Positions 9,263 through 18,071 of a DNA stretch of 64,000 bases are shown here, one piece after another. A program made the position numbers and the translations under genes. The stretch's first letter is position 1; the number at the start of each line of letters is the position of its first letter. The stretch is from the NCBI RefSeq assembly GCF_000298075.1, contig NZ_JH815594.1:126004-190003 (forward strand). Direction: 5' to 3'. Origin of the DNA: Staphylococcus massiliensis CCUG 55927 (GTDB lineage Bacteria; Bacillota; Bacilli; Staphylococcales; Staphylococcaceae). The notes beneath the pieces are model-generated. The model was given only the letters and a program-made list of their open reading frames with translations. It did no database searches and had not been told where the DNA came from.

Positions 9263-9919
9263 ATGAACTATCAAATTATCGCCATTTCTACTGGTAAAAT
9301 CGACGAAGTGCCCTATGGTCAAGATAAGGCAATGTCGTCTGCCATTATGAAAAAGCCTATTCAACAATCAATGTTTTTATCAAAGACAGGGTTCGTTGAA
9401 GACGAACAGCAATATCATAGTCATGGTGGTCCAGATAAAGCTGTGTGTATTTTTAGTAAACATAACTATCACATGTGGCAAGCGGATATCGATCCTATGC
9501 CTGAATATGCGATGTTTGGTGAGAACTTAACTATTGAAAAAATCGATGAATCTGATCTTTACTTTGGTAACCAATACCAACTTGGAGAGGCTATTATCGA
9601 AGTTTCTGAGATTCGTGAACCTTGTTGGAAAATTCAAAGCTTGTACGGTGTCAAAGACTTAGTCAAACGCATGTCACAAACTGGTAAAACGGGTTGCTAT
9701 ATGCGTGTTATTCAAGAAGGACATGTTAAGCCTGATGATCATATGAAATTGGTTAAAGAAGCTGAACCTGCTACACGTTTATCAATAGCAGATATAAATG
9801 ATGTCTTTTATGTCGACCGTAAGAATATCGTGAAATTAGAGTATGCGCTTAGAAATCCGTATATTACGGATGAACGTCGTCAAACTTTGGAAAAGCGCCT
9901 AGCGAAGGCTAAAAAGTAG
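9263..9919 (+). CDS. MOSC domain protein (YiiM-like)
   Basis: 218 residues. YHSHGGPDKAVCIFSKHNYHMW (51-72) and FGENLTIE near 90 are hallmarks of MOSC domains, and the single conserved Cys of the family is in REPCWKI near 122. The C-terminal part holds the YiiM-type helical extension. MOSC proteins bind molybdenum cofactor or act in hydroxylated-base detoxification; which applies here is unknown. CCGGAGG is well placed before the ATG. Confidence 0.85.
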   Translation: MNYQIIAISTGKIDEVPYGQDKAMSSAIMKKPIQQSMFLSKTGFVEDEQQYHSHGGPDKAVCIFSKHNYHMWQADIDPMPEYAMFGENLTIEKIDESDLYFGNQYQLGEAIIEVSEIREPCWKIQSLYGVKDLVKRMSQTGKTGCYMRVIQEGHVKPDDHMKLVKEAEPATRLSIADINDVFYVDRKNIVKLEYALRNPYITDERRQTLEKRLAKAKK

Positions 9920-9938
9920 ACGATTAGAGGTACGTAAG

Positions 9939-10176
9939 GCTTCCTTATTACATTGTTTGCATCAGTCTTTGTAACATGGCTTCCTTATTACATTGTTTGC
10001 TTCAGTCTTTATAACATGGCTTCCTTATTACATTGTTTATCTCAGTCTTTGTAACATGGCTTCCTTATTACATTGTTTATCTCAGTCTTTGTAACATGGA
10101 AGCCTTATTACTTTGTTTACTTTAGTCTTTGTAACATGGCTTCCTTATTACATTGTTTACTTCAGTCTTTGTAACA
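9939..10176. repeat. Tandem array A, six 40-bp quasi-palindromic units
   Basis: TTCCTTATTA recurs at 9941, 9981, 10021, 10061, (10101, as AGCCTTATTA) and 10141, exactly 40 bp apart. Each unit reads CCTTA-TTACATTGTTT-(6 nt)-GTCTTTGTAA-CATGGC, with TTACA and TGTAA as inverted arms. Units differ by a few bases, mostly in the central 6 nt. The remaining ~195 bp to the lipoprotein gene are AT-rich and include AAAGGGCTTTTCAAG (10245-10259). Confidence 0.95.
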
Positions 10177-10371
10177 ACCTCAATTTCCTAAATCCCTATA
10201 ATCTAAAATCACTTCCTAAAACCTTCTTAAGCGCCTCTTTCTCAAAGGGCTTTTCAAGAGGTGTAATAAAAATAGAAATAAGATAATTAATTTGATAAAA
10301 CCTTTTAAATATTATGTTATTATAAAAAATAGCTTCACCTTAAAATTAAAATATGATAAAGGAGACCATTC

Positions 10372-11364
10372 ATGAAAAGACTCATACTGTTGTTAAGCAC
10401 ATTATTTATCTTTACGACTGCGTGTGACGGCGGAACTGAAAGTAAGCAATCTGATAAAGACGAGAATCAGAAACAAAGCGAACCTAAAAGTGAAGAAAAA
10501 TCGAAAGACAAAGCGACAGAAGAATCAAAATCATCTAAGTCATCTGAAGATAATAAGGAAGCTAAAACTGAAGAAACGTCGAAATCAGACGAAACTAAAG
10601 AATCAGAGAAGGCATCTGAATCAGATCAAGCAACTGAATCAAAAGCTGCTGACGACAAGAAAAAAGATCAAGGCGTAAGTAACTTATCGCCTGCTCAGAA
10701 AGCTGCGCTCGTGTTCTCAGCCGATGAAGCATCAGAATTTACATTATCGAAAAGAGAAATTCTTACAGGTATCTTCGAACAACATTACTCGAATCCACCT
10801 GAAAAGAAACAACTTTATAAATTACATTTAATTAAAATGAACCCAATACCTGGAGCGCCGAAGGATATGAAATTCTATACGGTGTACCCACCTAAAAAGC
10901 CTTTCGCTACGAAGATTGGTATTGGGAAGGATAAAGCTTTTATCGCTGGCTCACAAAGCCCGGGCTCATATCAAGAATTATTGAAAAATGGTAAAGAACT
11001 TGATTTAAATCAGTTATATCAAGATAATAAACAATTAAAATCATTTAATGAATTAGCTCAAAAAGTAGAATTTAGTAACCAAAACCCTCTCGATAATGAA
11101 CAAACTGCAGAAAAATATAAGGCTGAAGAAAGTACAGCAACAATGACACGTGCGCGCACTCAAGTTTATGACATGATTAATAAATTCGAAGGCAAGCCTA
11201 TCGATACGGAAAAATACATCTGGGATAATGTTAAGTGGCATAACGGCATCACGAGTTGGACGGTAAACTACCGTGATCAAAACCTTGAAATTGTGGGTAC
11301 ATACAAAAAAGAAGAAGGTAAGCCAATCGTGAAATTAGACGCTCAAGGTAATAAAATTAAATAG
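10372..11364 (+). CDS. Putative lipoprotein with charged linker
   Basis: 330 residues. The N-terminus (MKRLILLLSTLFIFTTAC) is a lipoprotein-type signal with Cys18 as the lipidation site; the TTAC box is a weak lipobox because Leu is missing at -3. Residues 20-102 are a Lys/Glu/Ser/Asp-rich linker, typical for spacing a domain from the membrane. Residues ~105-330 form a compact domain ending with TSWTVNYRDQNLEIVGTYKKEEG. The domain was not recognised. AGGAGA precedes the ATG. Confidence 0.75.
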   Translation: MKRLILLLSTLFIFTTACDGGTESKQSDKDENQKQSEPKSEEKSKDKATEESKSSKSSEDNKEAKTEETSKSDETKESEKASESDQATESKAADDKKKDQGVSNLSPAQKAALVFSADEASEFTLSKREILTGIFEQHYSNPPEKKQLYKLHLIKMNPIPGAPKDMKFYTVYPPKKPFATKIGIGKDKAFIAGSQSPGSYQELLKNGKELDLNQLYQDNKQLKSFNELAQKVEFSNQNPLDNEQTAEKYKAEESTATMTRARTQVYDMINKFEGKPIDTEKYIWDNVKWHNGITSWTVNYRDQNLEIVGTYKKEEGKPIVKLDAQGNKIK

Positions 11365-11418
11365 AATGAAATATTGCAACTATCAAAAGTCATAGCATTA
11401 ACACTGCTATATTAAGCA

Positions 11419-11513
11419 TTTCCCTTAAACAGCATGCTTTCCTGGGGCGTGGCTGGAGCCTGTAGTCTCCAGACGCACGCTACTCCCCTAGGAGTCAGCT
11501 GTTAAGGGAAATT
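11419..11513. repeat. Intergenic inverted repeat, short form (copy 2)
   Basis: TTTCCCTTAAACAGC at the left is answered by GCTGTTAAGGGAAA at the right. Inside are the shared core motifs GCATGCTTTCCTGGGGCGTGG and GGAGCCTGTAGTCTCC (a hairpin of its own) and TACTCCCCTAGGAG. It is followed by a T-run, and lies downstream of the lipoprotein gene. Confidence 0.9.
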
Positions 11514-11611
11514 TTTTGTATCAAATTAATTAATCAAATTTATTTTGTCTCGATTCTTTAATTTTACACCCGTAACATAAATTACGCCAACGCACAATCA
11601 ACCTTAACGAC

Positions 11612-11944
11612 TTAACCTCGATGTGGTAATACCATAATTAGCACCCCAACGATACAAACTACGGCACCAATCACATCAAATTTATCGGGAACTTCCTTAT
11701 CAACGACGAATCCCCAAATTAAACTCATGACGATGAATACGCCGCCATAAGCTGCATAAACACGTCCAAACGTCGGATATACTTGCATCGTTGCAACAAC
11801 ACCATACAATATCAGCAGTATACCGCCACCTAAACCGAACAACATACTTTGTTCTTCGCGTAGCCATAACCAGATGAGGTAACCGCCACCTATTTCACAT
11901 AATCCAGCCAATATAAATACCGCGATTGGATAAATCACTGACAT
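11612..11944 (-). CDS. YnfA family (UPF0060) membrane protein
   Basis: 110 residues, four membrane segments, with the YnfA family pattern: [51 protein letters not shown] and [21 protein letters not shown]. The family resembles small multidrug-resistance-type carriers; substrate is unknown. The ATG at 11944 has GGAGG 8 nt upstream, better than an in-frame GTG three codons earlier. The motif AAAGGGCTTTTCA lies directly upstream of the ribosome site in the leader. Confidence 0.92.
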   Translation of the reverse strand: MSVIYPIAVFILAGLCEIGGGYLIWLWLREEQSMLFGLGGGILLILYGVVATMQVYPTFGRVYAAYGGVFIVMSLIWGFVVDKEVPDKFDVIGAVVCIVGVLIMVLPHRG

Positions 11945-12056
11945 CTTTGTCACCTCCTGAAAAGCCCTTTAAATATCTTACCATTATAATAAGAAAAACT
12001 GCCTGCACATTCATGCAAACAGTTTCTCACGTTCAAATAACAAATGACGCAATCAC

Positions 12057-13304
12057 TTATGCGTTTTTATTTTTCCAAAGTCTCTTAATTGAAGCAAATA
12101 AACCTTTATCAAATGATAATACAGCGTCTTTATACACTTTCATCGTTAAGAACATTAAGACGGCAATCGTAATGAGTGAAATAATCATACCGACTAAAAC
12201 ATGCCAAAACGGTGTATCTGGACTCGAGCTTCTTAAGAACATGACATACGGCGAGAATAACGGTATAAAGCTTGTAATCTTTGCAATAAGAGAGTTCGGT
12301 GTTGCTAGGTTGAACATTACAATGTAGAAAGCCCCTACTTGAATTAACGTCATCGGCGCAATCGCTTGACCAACATCCTCAATACGAGCCGTCATTGCAC
12401 CAAGCATTGCTGCTAAGAATATGAAACTGATGATACCTAAGATAAAGAATATAACACCATAAATCATGACTTTAACGGCATCCGGACCAACTTTAAGATC
12501 AAGTGTTTCAAACAGGCTACTTAAGTCAAACACGAAGTAACTAAATACCATCGTAGCTACGATAAGCAGTAGTTGTGTAAACGCGACCGCTATAATCGCG
12601 AGTATCTTCGATAGCACATGCGCAATTGGAGACACACTCGTTATAACCATTTCGATAACACGTGACGTCTTCTCATTAGCTACTTCCATACCGATTTGGC
12701 TCGCATAATTGATAATGATAAAGAACATTAAGAACACGATGACATAGACAAATCCAGTGATAAAGAAAGATTCACTCGAATCACGTTCAGTTTCTTTATC
12801 ATCTTCTGAAACCTTGAGATCATCTACCTGGCTTTGAGATAACAACTTCTGCATTTTATCAGGTTTGATATTTAAACTTTGGCTCATACGTTGTTGTTGG
12901 AACGTCGTTAAGATGCCTTGTAATTTCGCCTTATCGCCTGGATCTGCGTTTTGGCGCCCTACAATCGTTCCTTTCAACGCGTGATCTTTTGTTTCTTCAA
13001 TAATATATGCCGTATCTAAATCCTTATCTTTAACTTTCTCTTTAGCCGCTTCAGCTGAGTTCACATACTGAATTTTAGCATTGTCATCAATCTTTTCTTC
13101 AGCTGCCTTAAGTTGTTTGTATAGATCTTTATCTTGCGTAACAATACCTACTTCGCCCATACCCGGGTTAAATGCTTTAATGATTTTATCAATATTTGCA
13201 CCTACCAAAATTAACACCATCATTAATAACGTCATCAAGACGAACGACTTCGTTTTAATCTTTTTAATGTAAGTGAGTTTAAATGTCGCGAGAAACTTAC
13301 TCAT
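12057..13304 (-). CDS. ABC-2 type exporter permease (NatB-like)
   Basis: About 415 residues. One N-terminal membrane segment (FVLMTLLMMVLILVG), a ~130-residue external region, then a C-terminal block of five to six segments starting SFFITGFVYVIVFLMFFIIINYAS. The motif NEKTSRVIEMVITSVSP is typical of NatB/ABC-2 permeases. The ATG at 13304 overlaps the end of the ATPase gene by 8 bp; a GTG at 13313 is less likely. With the upstream ATPase it forms an exporter; NatAB of Bacillus moves Na+, but the substrate here is unknown. Confidence 0.88.
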   Translation of the reverse strand: MSKFLATFKLTYIKKIKTKSFVLMTLLMMVLILVGANIDKIIKAFNPGMGEVGIVTQDKDLYKQLKAAEEKIDDNAKIQYVNSAEAAKEKVKDKDLDTAYIIEETKDHALKGTIVGRQNADPGDKAKLQGILTTFQQQRMSQSLNIKPDKMQKLLSQSQVDDLKVSEDDKETERDSSESFFITGFVYVIVFLMFFIIINYASQIGMEVANEKTSRVIEMVITSVSPIAHVLSKILAIIAVAFTQLLLIVATMVFSYFVFDLSSLFETLDLKVGPDAVKVMIYGVIFFILGIISFIFLAAMLGAMTARIEDVGQAIAPMTLIQVGAFYIVMFNLATPNSLIAKITSFIPLFSPYVMFLRSSSPDTPFWHVLVGMIISLITIAVLMFLTMKVYKDAVLSFDKGLFASIKRLWKNKNA

Positions 13305-14196
13305 GAACCTCACCTACTTTCTGAATAAAGATGTCAGTGAGCGATGGTTCGATAACTTGGAAACGTTTCACATAGCCCTTCGCTACGACCGCTTGGAAGA
13401 CCTGCTCCGCTACCGCTTCGTCTTCAATAAGCACCTCTGTAACACGTTTACTTTGTGAAAGGTCCACAACTCCAGGCAACGCTTCTAAATCCTCATATGT
13501 ATGTTCGCCTTCAATCACAATCTTTTTATGACCAAAATCATTTTTAACGTCCTTAATCGAACCTGATACAACTAATTGACCTTTATTAATAATCGCAACA
13601 TCGTCACATAACTCTTCAACATGATCCATACGATGCGAACTAAAGATAATCGTCGTCCCCGCTTCATTCAATTCAATGACCGCCTTTTTTAAAAGCTCTA
13701 CGTTAACCGGGTCAAGTCCGCTAAACGGCTCATCCAAAATAAGTAATTCTGGTTTATGAATTAAGCTTGCCAGCAATTGAATCTTTTGTTGGTTACCTTT
13801 AGATAACGCTTCGATTTTCTTCGTACGATGTTCCGTCACTTCAAAGCGTTCAAGCCATACGTCTAAAGCTTTTTTAATTTCCTTTTTAGGCATACCTTTA
13901 AGCGTAGCTAGATACACCAACTCTTCTTCAACGGTATGTTTTGTATGAAGTCCTCTTTCTTCAGGTAAGTAACCTATTGAATCATATAAGTGTTTATCTA
14001 CTTTCTGTCCCTTATAAGTTACTTTACCGTACGTAGGTTTTAACAATCCAAGAATCATTCTAAACGTCGTTGTCTTACCAGCACCATTACGTCCTAAGAA
14101 ACCAAGCATGCGACCTTCAGATAATTCGAATGAAATATCATCAACAGCATTAAAGTCCCCAAACGTTTTCGAGATACTTTGAACAGATAACGTCAT
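13297..14196 (-). CDS. ABC transporter ATP-binding protein (NatA-like)
   Basis: 299 residues with Walker A GRNGAGKTTT (residues ~35-44), Q-loop, signature LSKGNQQKIQ (~128-137), Walker B LLILDEPFSGLDP (~148-160) and H-loop SSHRMDHVEEL. The C-terminal ~75 residues are the extra domain usual in ABC-2 exporter ATPases (QVIEPSLTDIFIQKVGE). AAGGAG precedes the ATG. It is translationally coupled to the NatB-like permease downstream. Confidence 0.92.
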   Translation of the reverse strand: MTLSVQSISKTFGDFNAVDDISFELSEGRMLGFLGRNGAGKTTTFRMILGLLKPTYGKVTYKGQKVDKHLYDSIGYLPEERGLHTKHTVEEELVYLATLKGMPKKEIKKALDVWLERFEVTEHRTKKIEALSKGNQQKIQLLASLIHKPELLILDEPFSGLDPVNVELLKKAVIELNEAGTTIIFSSHRMDHVEELCDDVAIINKGQLVVSGSIKDVKNDFGHKKIVIEGEHTYEDLEALPGVVDLSQSKRVTEVLIEDEAVAEQVFQAVVAKGYVKRFQVIEPSLTDIFIQKVGEVHE

Positions 14197-14286
14197 GCAT
14201 ATACACTCCTTACTTTAATTGCATTACTCTTAGTATATAATAATTGAGGACTTTTTAGTTAAAAGAATATAAATTTTACTTTAAAA

Positions 14287-15681
14287 TTAATAACCAATTA
14301 ACAATGCTATTGTCATACCTAATCCACAAATTACGACCCAACCTAGGATAATACGCCAAGCAAATTTCAGCCATTCTACATATGAAATACCGGCAACGGC
14401 TAACGCCCCCATAAGTACTGCCGATGTTGGGAATAAACTATTACTAATCGCATCACCATATTGGAAAGCGAGAACGGTAATTTGTCGATTGATGTCGAGA
14501 ATATCTGAAATCGGTACCATTAATGGCATCGTCGTCAAAGCTTGACCCGAACCTGAAGGAATAAAGAAATTAAGCATAAATTGCAAGATAAACATCGCAA
14601 GTACCGTTACTGCGCCAGGTAAATTTTCAAGAAGTGACGTCATACCAAACACAATCGTGTCGATAATCTTACCATTCTCAAGTATCACAACAATACCTTT
14701 CGCAAATCCTACGATCATCGCACCATACAACACGGACTTCATACCTTCAATTAATGCATCAAACGTACCATTAAAGCCAAGGCCACCGACAAATCCTGCG
14801 ATAATACCTGCTAATAAAAAGTTCGCACTCATTTCGTTGAACGTCCAACCGTAGTTAAAGATACCAAATACGTTCACGACAATGGCCGCTACAAGTATCA
14901 GTAAACTCAGTAATTGCCTCACTGAGAAGTGAATTTTATCTACCATTTGTTGAGACTGTGCTTCAGGTGTTTGTTCAAGGTGATAAACATAACTCTTCGT
15001 CTTATCCTTTTTAATGCGTTTCGCATATATCATGACATAAAGAATCGCCGCAGACACGATAAAGAGATATATAATTGAACGCAGTCCCCAACCTGAGAAC
15101 ATCGGAATTTCCGCAACCTTTTGTGCCACACCGACCGTAAACTGATTCAACATCCCCCCAATAAATCCGCTTGATGCACCAAGTATCACCATCGCAGCAC
15201 CCGTTAACGCGTCATAGCCAAGTGCGCGCGCAATTATAATACCGATTGGCACAAAGATAATGGTCTCCTCCGCCAACCCAATTGAAAAGCCCAGCACAGA
15301 AAACAACAACATCGTGAGCGGAATCATTAACACTTTAGATTTACCTAAAGAACGCATCGCTTTATTAACACCCGCTTCAATAGCACCAGTACGGTGGACA
15401 ATGCCGAATGCGCCCCCTACTAAAAAGATGTAAAATACAATATCCGCTCCTGAAATTAAACCTTCAGGAATCGAACGAAACATATCTATGCCTGGTACGG
15501 CTTGCTGATCTACGTGTTGGTAAGAACCTGGCACTACTTTCGTTTGATCCCCTTCCTTAACACGGTCGTAGGTGCCTGCAGGTATCACGTACGTTAGCAC
15601 GACAGATAAGGCGATAACCATGAGCAGTAACGCGTATGTGTGAGGCGTTTTGAGCTGAAACTTCTTATCTTTTTTCTCCAT
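14287..15681 (-). CDS. YfcC-type carrier (DcuC superfamily)
   Basis: 464 residues with about twelve membrane segments. Features of the YfcC family include FQLKTPHTYALLLMVIALS at the start, IPAGTYDR, GLAEETIIFVPIGIIIARALGYD, and NFFIPSGSGQALTTMPLMVPISD. Members are annotated as C4-dicarboxylate or basic amino-acid carriers. The nearby ornithine carbamoyltransferase gene (1.3 kb away, opposite strand) makes an arginine/ornithine link possible but unproven. GGGGAAAATTT precedes the ATG. Confidence 0.8.
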   Translation of the reverse strand: MEKKDKKFQLKTPHTYALLLMVIALSVVLTYVIPAGTYDRVKEGDQTKVVPGSYQHVDQQAVPGIDMFRSIPEGLISGADIVFYIFLVGGAFGIVHRTGAIEAGVNKAMRSLGKSKVLMIPLTMLLFSVLGFSIGLAEETIIFVPIGIIIARALGYDALTGAAMVILGASSGFIGGMLNQFTVGVAQKVAEIPMFSGWGLRSIIYLFIVSAAILYVMIYAKRIKKDKTKSYVYHLEQTPEAQSQQMVDKIHFSVRQLLSLLILVAAIVVNVFGIFNYGWTFNEMSANFLLAGIIAGFVGGLGFNGTFDALIEGMKSVLYGAMIVGFAKGIVVILENGKIIDTIVFGMTSLLENLPGAVTVLAMFILQFMLNFFIPSGSGQALTTMPLMVPISDILDINRQITVLAFQYGDAISNSLFPTSAVLMGALAVAGISYVEWLKFAWRIILGWVVICGLGMTIALLIGY

Positions 15682-15772
15682 AAATTTTCCCCTTTAAGCT
15701 TTTACCTTATCTTACAAAAATTGTTAGAATATTTCAAAAACTGATTTCATTTAACCTTTCCCTTTTTCAAAA

Positions 15773-15806
15773 TAAAAAATCCGGCAAAGATTGTACTTCA
15801 CCGGAT
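15773..15806 (-). terminator. Terminator of the XRE operon
   Basis: On the minus strand ATCCGG and CCGGAT pair, with AAG/CTT inside, and are followed by six T residues. It lies 11 bp past the last gene of the operon. Confidence 0.85.
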
Positions 15807-15816
15807 AACTAAGTAT

Positions 15817-16086
15817 TTATTCTTTCTTTAGGGATATGCCATTTCGATAGAACAATATACGAATGGTTACATATGAACCTAACAATAATAGGATTAAAAT
15901 GATTGGCATTACAATACTTTGATGTAGAATAAGTTGTAATGCTAAATCAAGTACTGCCGTAAGGAGCACACTATAAAATAGAATGAGATACGTAATCGTT
16001 TTGAGTTTAAATAATTTCAAACGTTCAAGTTCATCACGTTTGTCATTTTCAAGAAGTGAGTTGTAAACAAAATCTATGATCTTCAT
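15817..16086 (-). CDS. Small membrane protein of the XRE operon
   Basis: 89 residues: an amphipathic charged start (SLLENDKRDELERLKLFKLKT) followed by two membrane segments (ITYLILFYSVLLTAVLDLALQLIL and SIVMPIILILLLLGSYVTIRILF). Its ATG overlaps the stop of the preceding gene (ATGA), so the two are coupled. Function not recognised. It may act with the upstream membrane protein as a small transporter or a sensor for the regulator. Confidence 0.75.
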   Translation of the reverse strand: MKIIDFVYNSLLENDKRDELERLKLFKLKTITYLILFYSVLLTAVLDLALQLILHQSIVMPIILILLLLGSYVTIRILFYRNGISLKKE

Positions 16087-16604
16087 GCCTCAACACCACC
16101 AATTCCATCAGCATCTACTTTGACTTGTTTACGCAGTTGTTTAGTTGATGAATACGCTAAAGGTAGGTAAAAGATTACAAAGGATCCGGTTATTTGAATA
16201 AAAGCATTCCATACATTCACCTTTAAAGTAAACATCATAATCATCATTGATATAACCATAAATAGATAAACCAAGACACCACCGATAATACTGATACGTT
16301 TACGACGTTGAATATATGCTTCTTTCTCCGCTTCACTCGCCACAACTTTCTTACGTTGTGTCACAAAGTCACTATGAATTGCCGCTCGTGCGCCTACTAT
16401 AAAGAAGATTACTGTTAATAGAATCGGCGTGAGTGACATTGTTGCTGTCGCAATCGATGTGATAACTGAGATATACCACACTATAAATAAAGCCACTACT
16501 AACAACGTTTCAACGAATCCAATTATCTTCGTGCCCATAGTACGTTGATATTCATCTAGTCCCGATTGATCTTTCGTAAAATCACTTAAACGATAGCTCG
16601 CCAT
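16083..16604 (-). CDS. Four-segment membrane protein of the XRE operon
   Basis: 173 residues with four predicted membrane segments in two pairs, separated by a basic loop (TQRKKVVASEAEKEAYIQRRKRIS). The ATG at 16604 has AAGG 8 nt upstream and is preferred to a GTG at 16613. It sits between a small XRE regulator and an 89-residue membrane protein. The layout resembles other staphylococcal XRE-plus-DUF membrane operons, but no defined family was recognised. Confidence 0.75.
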   Translation of the reverse strand: MASYRLSDFTKDQSGLDEYQRTMGTKIIGFVETLLVVALFIVWYISVITSIATATMSLTPILLTVIFFIVGARAAIHSDFVTQRKKVVASEAEKEAYIQRRKRISIIGGVLVYLFMVISMMIMMFTLKVNVWNAFIQITGSFVIFYLPLAYSSTKQLRKQVKVDADGIGGVEA

Positions 16605-16605
16605 A

Positions 16606-16806
16606 TTAATCACCTTCTAAAAATAAGTCGTCTAAAGTTACATTAAGTGTCTTCGCGATGTTTATACACAAATTTAATGATGGATTATACTTATCATTTT
16701 CAATTAAGTTAATCGTTTGTCTAGAGACACCTATTCGTTTCGCTAGTTCTAACTGAGAGAGGCCGCGCGCGCCTCGATACTTTTTCACATGGTTAACCTG
16801 TTTCAA
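16606..16806 (-). CDS. Small XRE family regulator
   Basis: 66 residues, a single helix-turn-helix of the YgzD type: RGLSQLELAKRIGVSRQTINLIENDKYNPSL, ending TLNVTLDDLFLEGD. The start is TTG, supported by GAGG 7 nt upstream; no ATG fits. Its promoter (TTGACA, 17 nt, TATATT) overlaps a 38-bp inverted repeat, which suggests autoregulation of this operon. Confidence 0.9.
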   Translation of the reverse strand: MKQVNHVKKYRGARGLSQLELAKRIGVSRQTINLIENDKYNPSLNLCINIAKTLNVTLDDLFLEGD

Positions 16807-16822
16807 AATGCCACCTCTTCAA

Positions 16823-16875
16823 ATGTCACATATATGTTACATGTACAATATATATGACATCTTATAGACTGTCAA
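16823..16875 (-). promoter_or_regulatory. Promoter and operator of the XRE operon
   Basis: On the minus strand TTGACA (16875-16870) and TATATT (16852-16847) are 17 bp apart. A large inverted repeat spans 16823-16860: ATGTCACATATATG at one end and CAATATATATGACAT at the other, 16 of 19 positions pairing. It covers the -10 box and the start of the transcript, where an XRE dimer would block transcription. Confidence 0.75.
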
Positions 16876-16902
16876 CTTTCGTTCGTAATTGTATATTAAT
16901 AC

Positions 16903-16931
16903 TTGATTTAGAATATTTATTCGTTTATACT
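16903..16931 (+). promoter_or_regulatory. OTC promoter with ArgR-like box
   Basis: TTGATT (16903-16908) and TATACT (16926-16931) are 17 bp apart. The spacer contains GAATATTTATTC (16911-16922), matching the GAATwwwwATTC centre of the ArgR/AhrC box known from Gram-positive bacteria. Repression by arginine is inferred. Confidence 0.65.
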
Positions 16932-16969
16932 CTATATAAATTCAAACTGGTATTATTGGAGTGGATATT

Positions 16970-18001
16970 ATGACAACTTACACAACTTCATTACACCAAC
17001 TTAATCAATTTAAAGGTAAAAGCTTTTTAAAAACGATGGATTATACAGGTGATGAACTACTAACTTTAATTGACTTTTCAATGGAGTTAAAAGATAAAAA
17101 GCAACGACACATTCCGCATCGTTATCTTGAAGGTAAAAACATCGCGCTTATCTTTCAGAAACCTTCGACGCGTACACGTTGTGCGTTCACTGTTGCCGCG
17201 CGAGACATGGGTGCTTTCCCACAATTTCTCGGTGAAAAGGATTTACAACTTGGTACGAAAGAATCGGCTGAAGATACGGCTAAAGTGCTTGGAAGAATGT
17301 TCGACGGTATTGAGTATCGTGGCTTTAAACAATCAGACGTTGAGGATTTAGCGCAACATTCAGGTGTTCCCGTGTGGAACGGTTTAACGGATGATTGGCA
17401 TCCGACTCAAATGTTAGCTGACTTTATGACCCTTAAAGAAAAGCTCGGTGCATTGAAAGGCAAAACGCTCACTTACGTGGGAGATAGTCGAAACAACGTT
17501 GCGCATTCATTATTAATTGCGGGCAGTCTGCTCGGTGTCAACATTCATATTGCTGCACCTACTGCTTTACAACCTAAAGCTTCCGTTGTGGAAAAGGCCA
17601 AAAGCTTTGCGAGCGAATCTGGAAGTCATATCCTTATTACAGACGATATCGAGGAAGCAGTTCAAGGTACTGACGCGTTGTACACTGACGTCTGGGTGTC
17701 TATGGGTGAGGATGAATCCGTAGTTGCAGAGCGTATTGAACTACTTAAACCATATCAAGTGAACCAATCTATGATAGATCAAACGAAGAATCCAGATGTG
17801 CTCTTCTTACACTGCCTTCCTGCTTGTCACGATTTGAAAAGCGAAATGGGCGAAGCCTTCTATGAAAAGTTTGGTATGAAGGAACTTGAAGTCACAGATG
17901 AGGTTTTTAGAAGTAAACATTCAGTCGTCTTCGATCAAGCAGAGAACCGTCTGCATACGATAAAATCAGTCATGGCTGCGACACTTGGAGATATTTATTA
18001 A
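16970..18001 (+). CDS. Ornithine carbamoyltransferase
   Basis: 343 residues. Carbamoyl-phosphate motif STRTR (66-70), ornithine/carbamoyl loop [14 protein letters not shown], and HCLP (in [10 protein letters not shown]) near 280 are all intact. It catalyses carbamoyl phosphate plus ornithine to citrulline, or the reverse in the arginine deiminase pathway. Neither arcA/arcC nor argGH is adjacent, so argF versus arcB cannot be decided; no symbol is given. The ATG at 16970 has GGAG 8 nt upstream and is chosen over a GTG at 16961. An ArgR-like box lies in its promoter and a strong terminator follows. Confidence 0.95.
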   Translation: MTTYTTSLHQLNQFKGKSFLKTMDYTGDELLTLIDFSMELKDKKQRHIPHRYLEGKNIALIFQKPSTRTRCAFTVAARDMGAFPQFLGEKDLQLGTKESAEDTAKVLGRMFDGIEYRGFKQSDVEDLAQHSGVPVWNGLTDDWHPTQMLADFMTLKEKLGALKGKTLTYVGDSRNNVAHSLLIAGSLLGVNIHIAAPTALQPKASVVEKAKSFASESGSHILITDDIEEAVQGTDALYTDVWVSMGEDESVVAERIELLKPYQVNQSMIDQTKNPDVLFLHCLPACHDLKSEMGEAFYEKFGMKELEVTDEVFRSKHSVVFDQAENRLHTIKSVMAATLGDIY

Positions 18002-18028
18002 AATTGCATATTTTATGAATAAAAATTA

Positions 18029-18062
18029 GGCGAACTCTCGATGTGTTGAGTTCGCCTTTTTT
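18029..18062 (+). terminator. Terminator of the OTC gene
   Basis: GGCGAACTC and GAGTTCGCC form a perfect 9-bp stem with a 10-nt loop, followed by six T residues. Confidence 0.95.
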
Positions 18063-18071
18063 AATTGAAGC

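Noticed and set aside
9939..10176. CRISPR array
   Set aside because: The whole 40-bp unit repeats, centres are only 4-6 nt and mostly alike, and no cas genes are present. The same holds for the arrays at 20201, 37187 and 56144.
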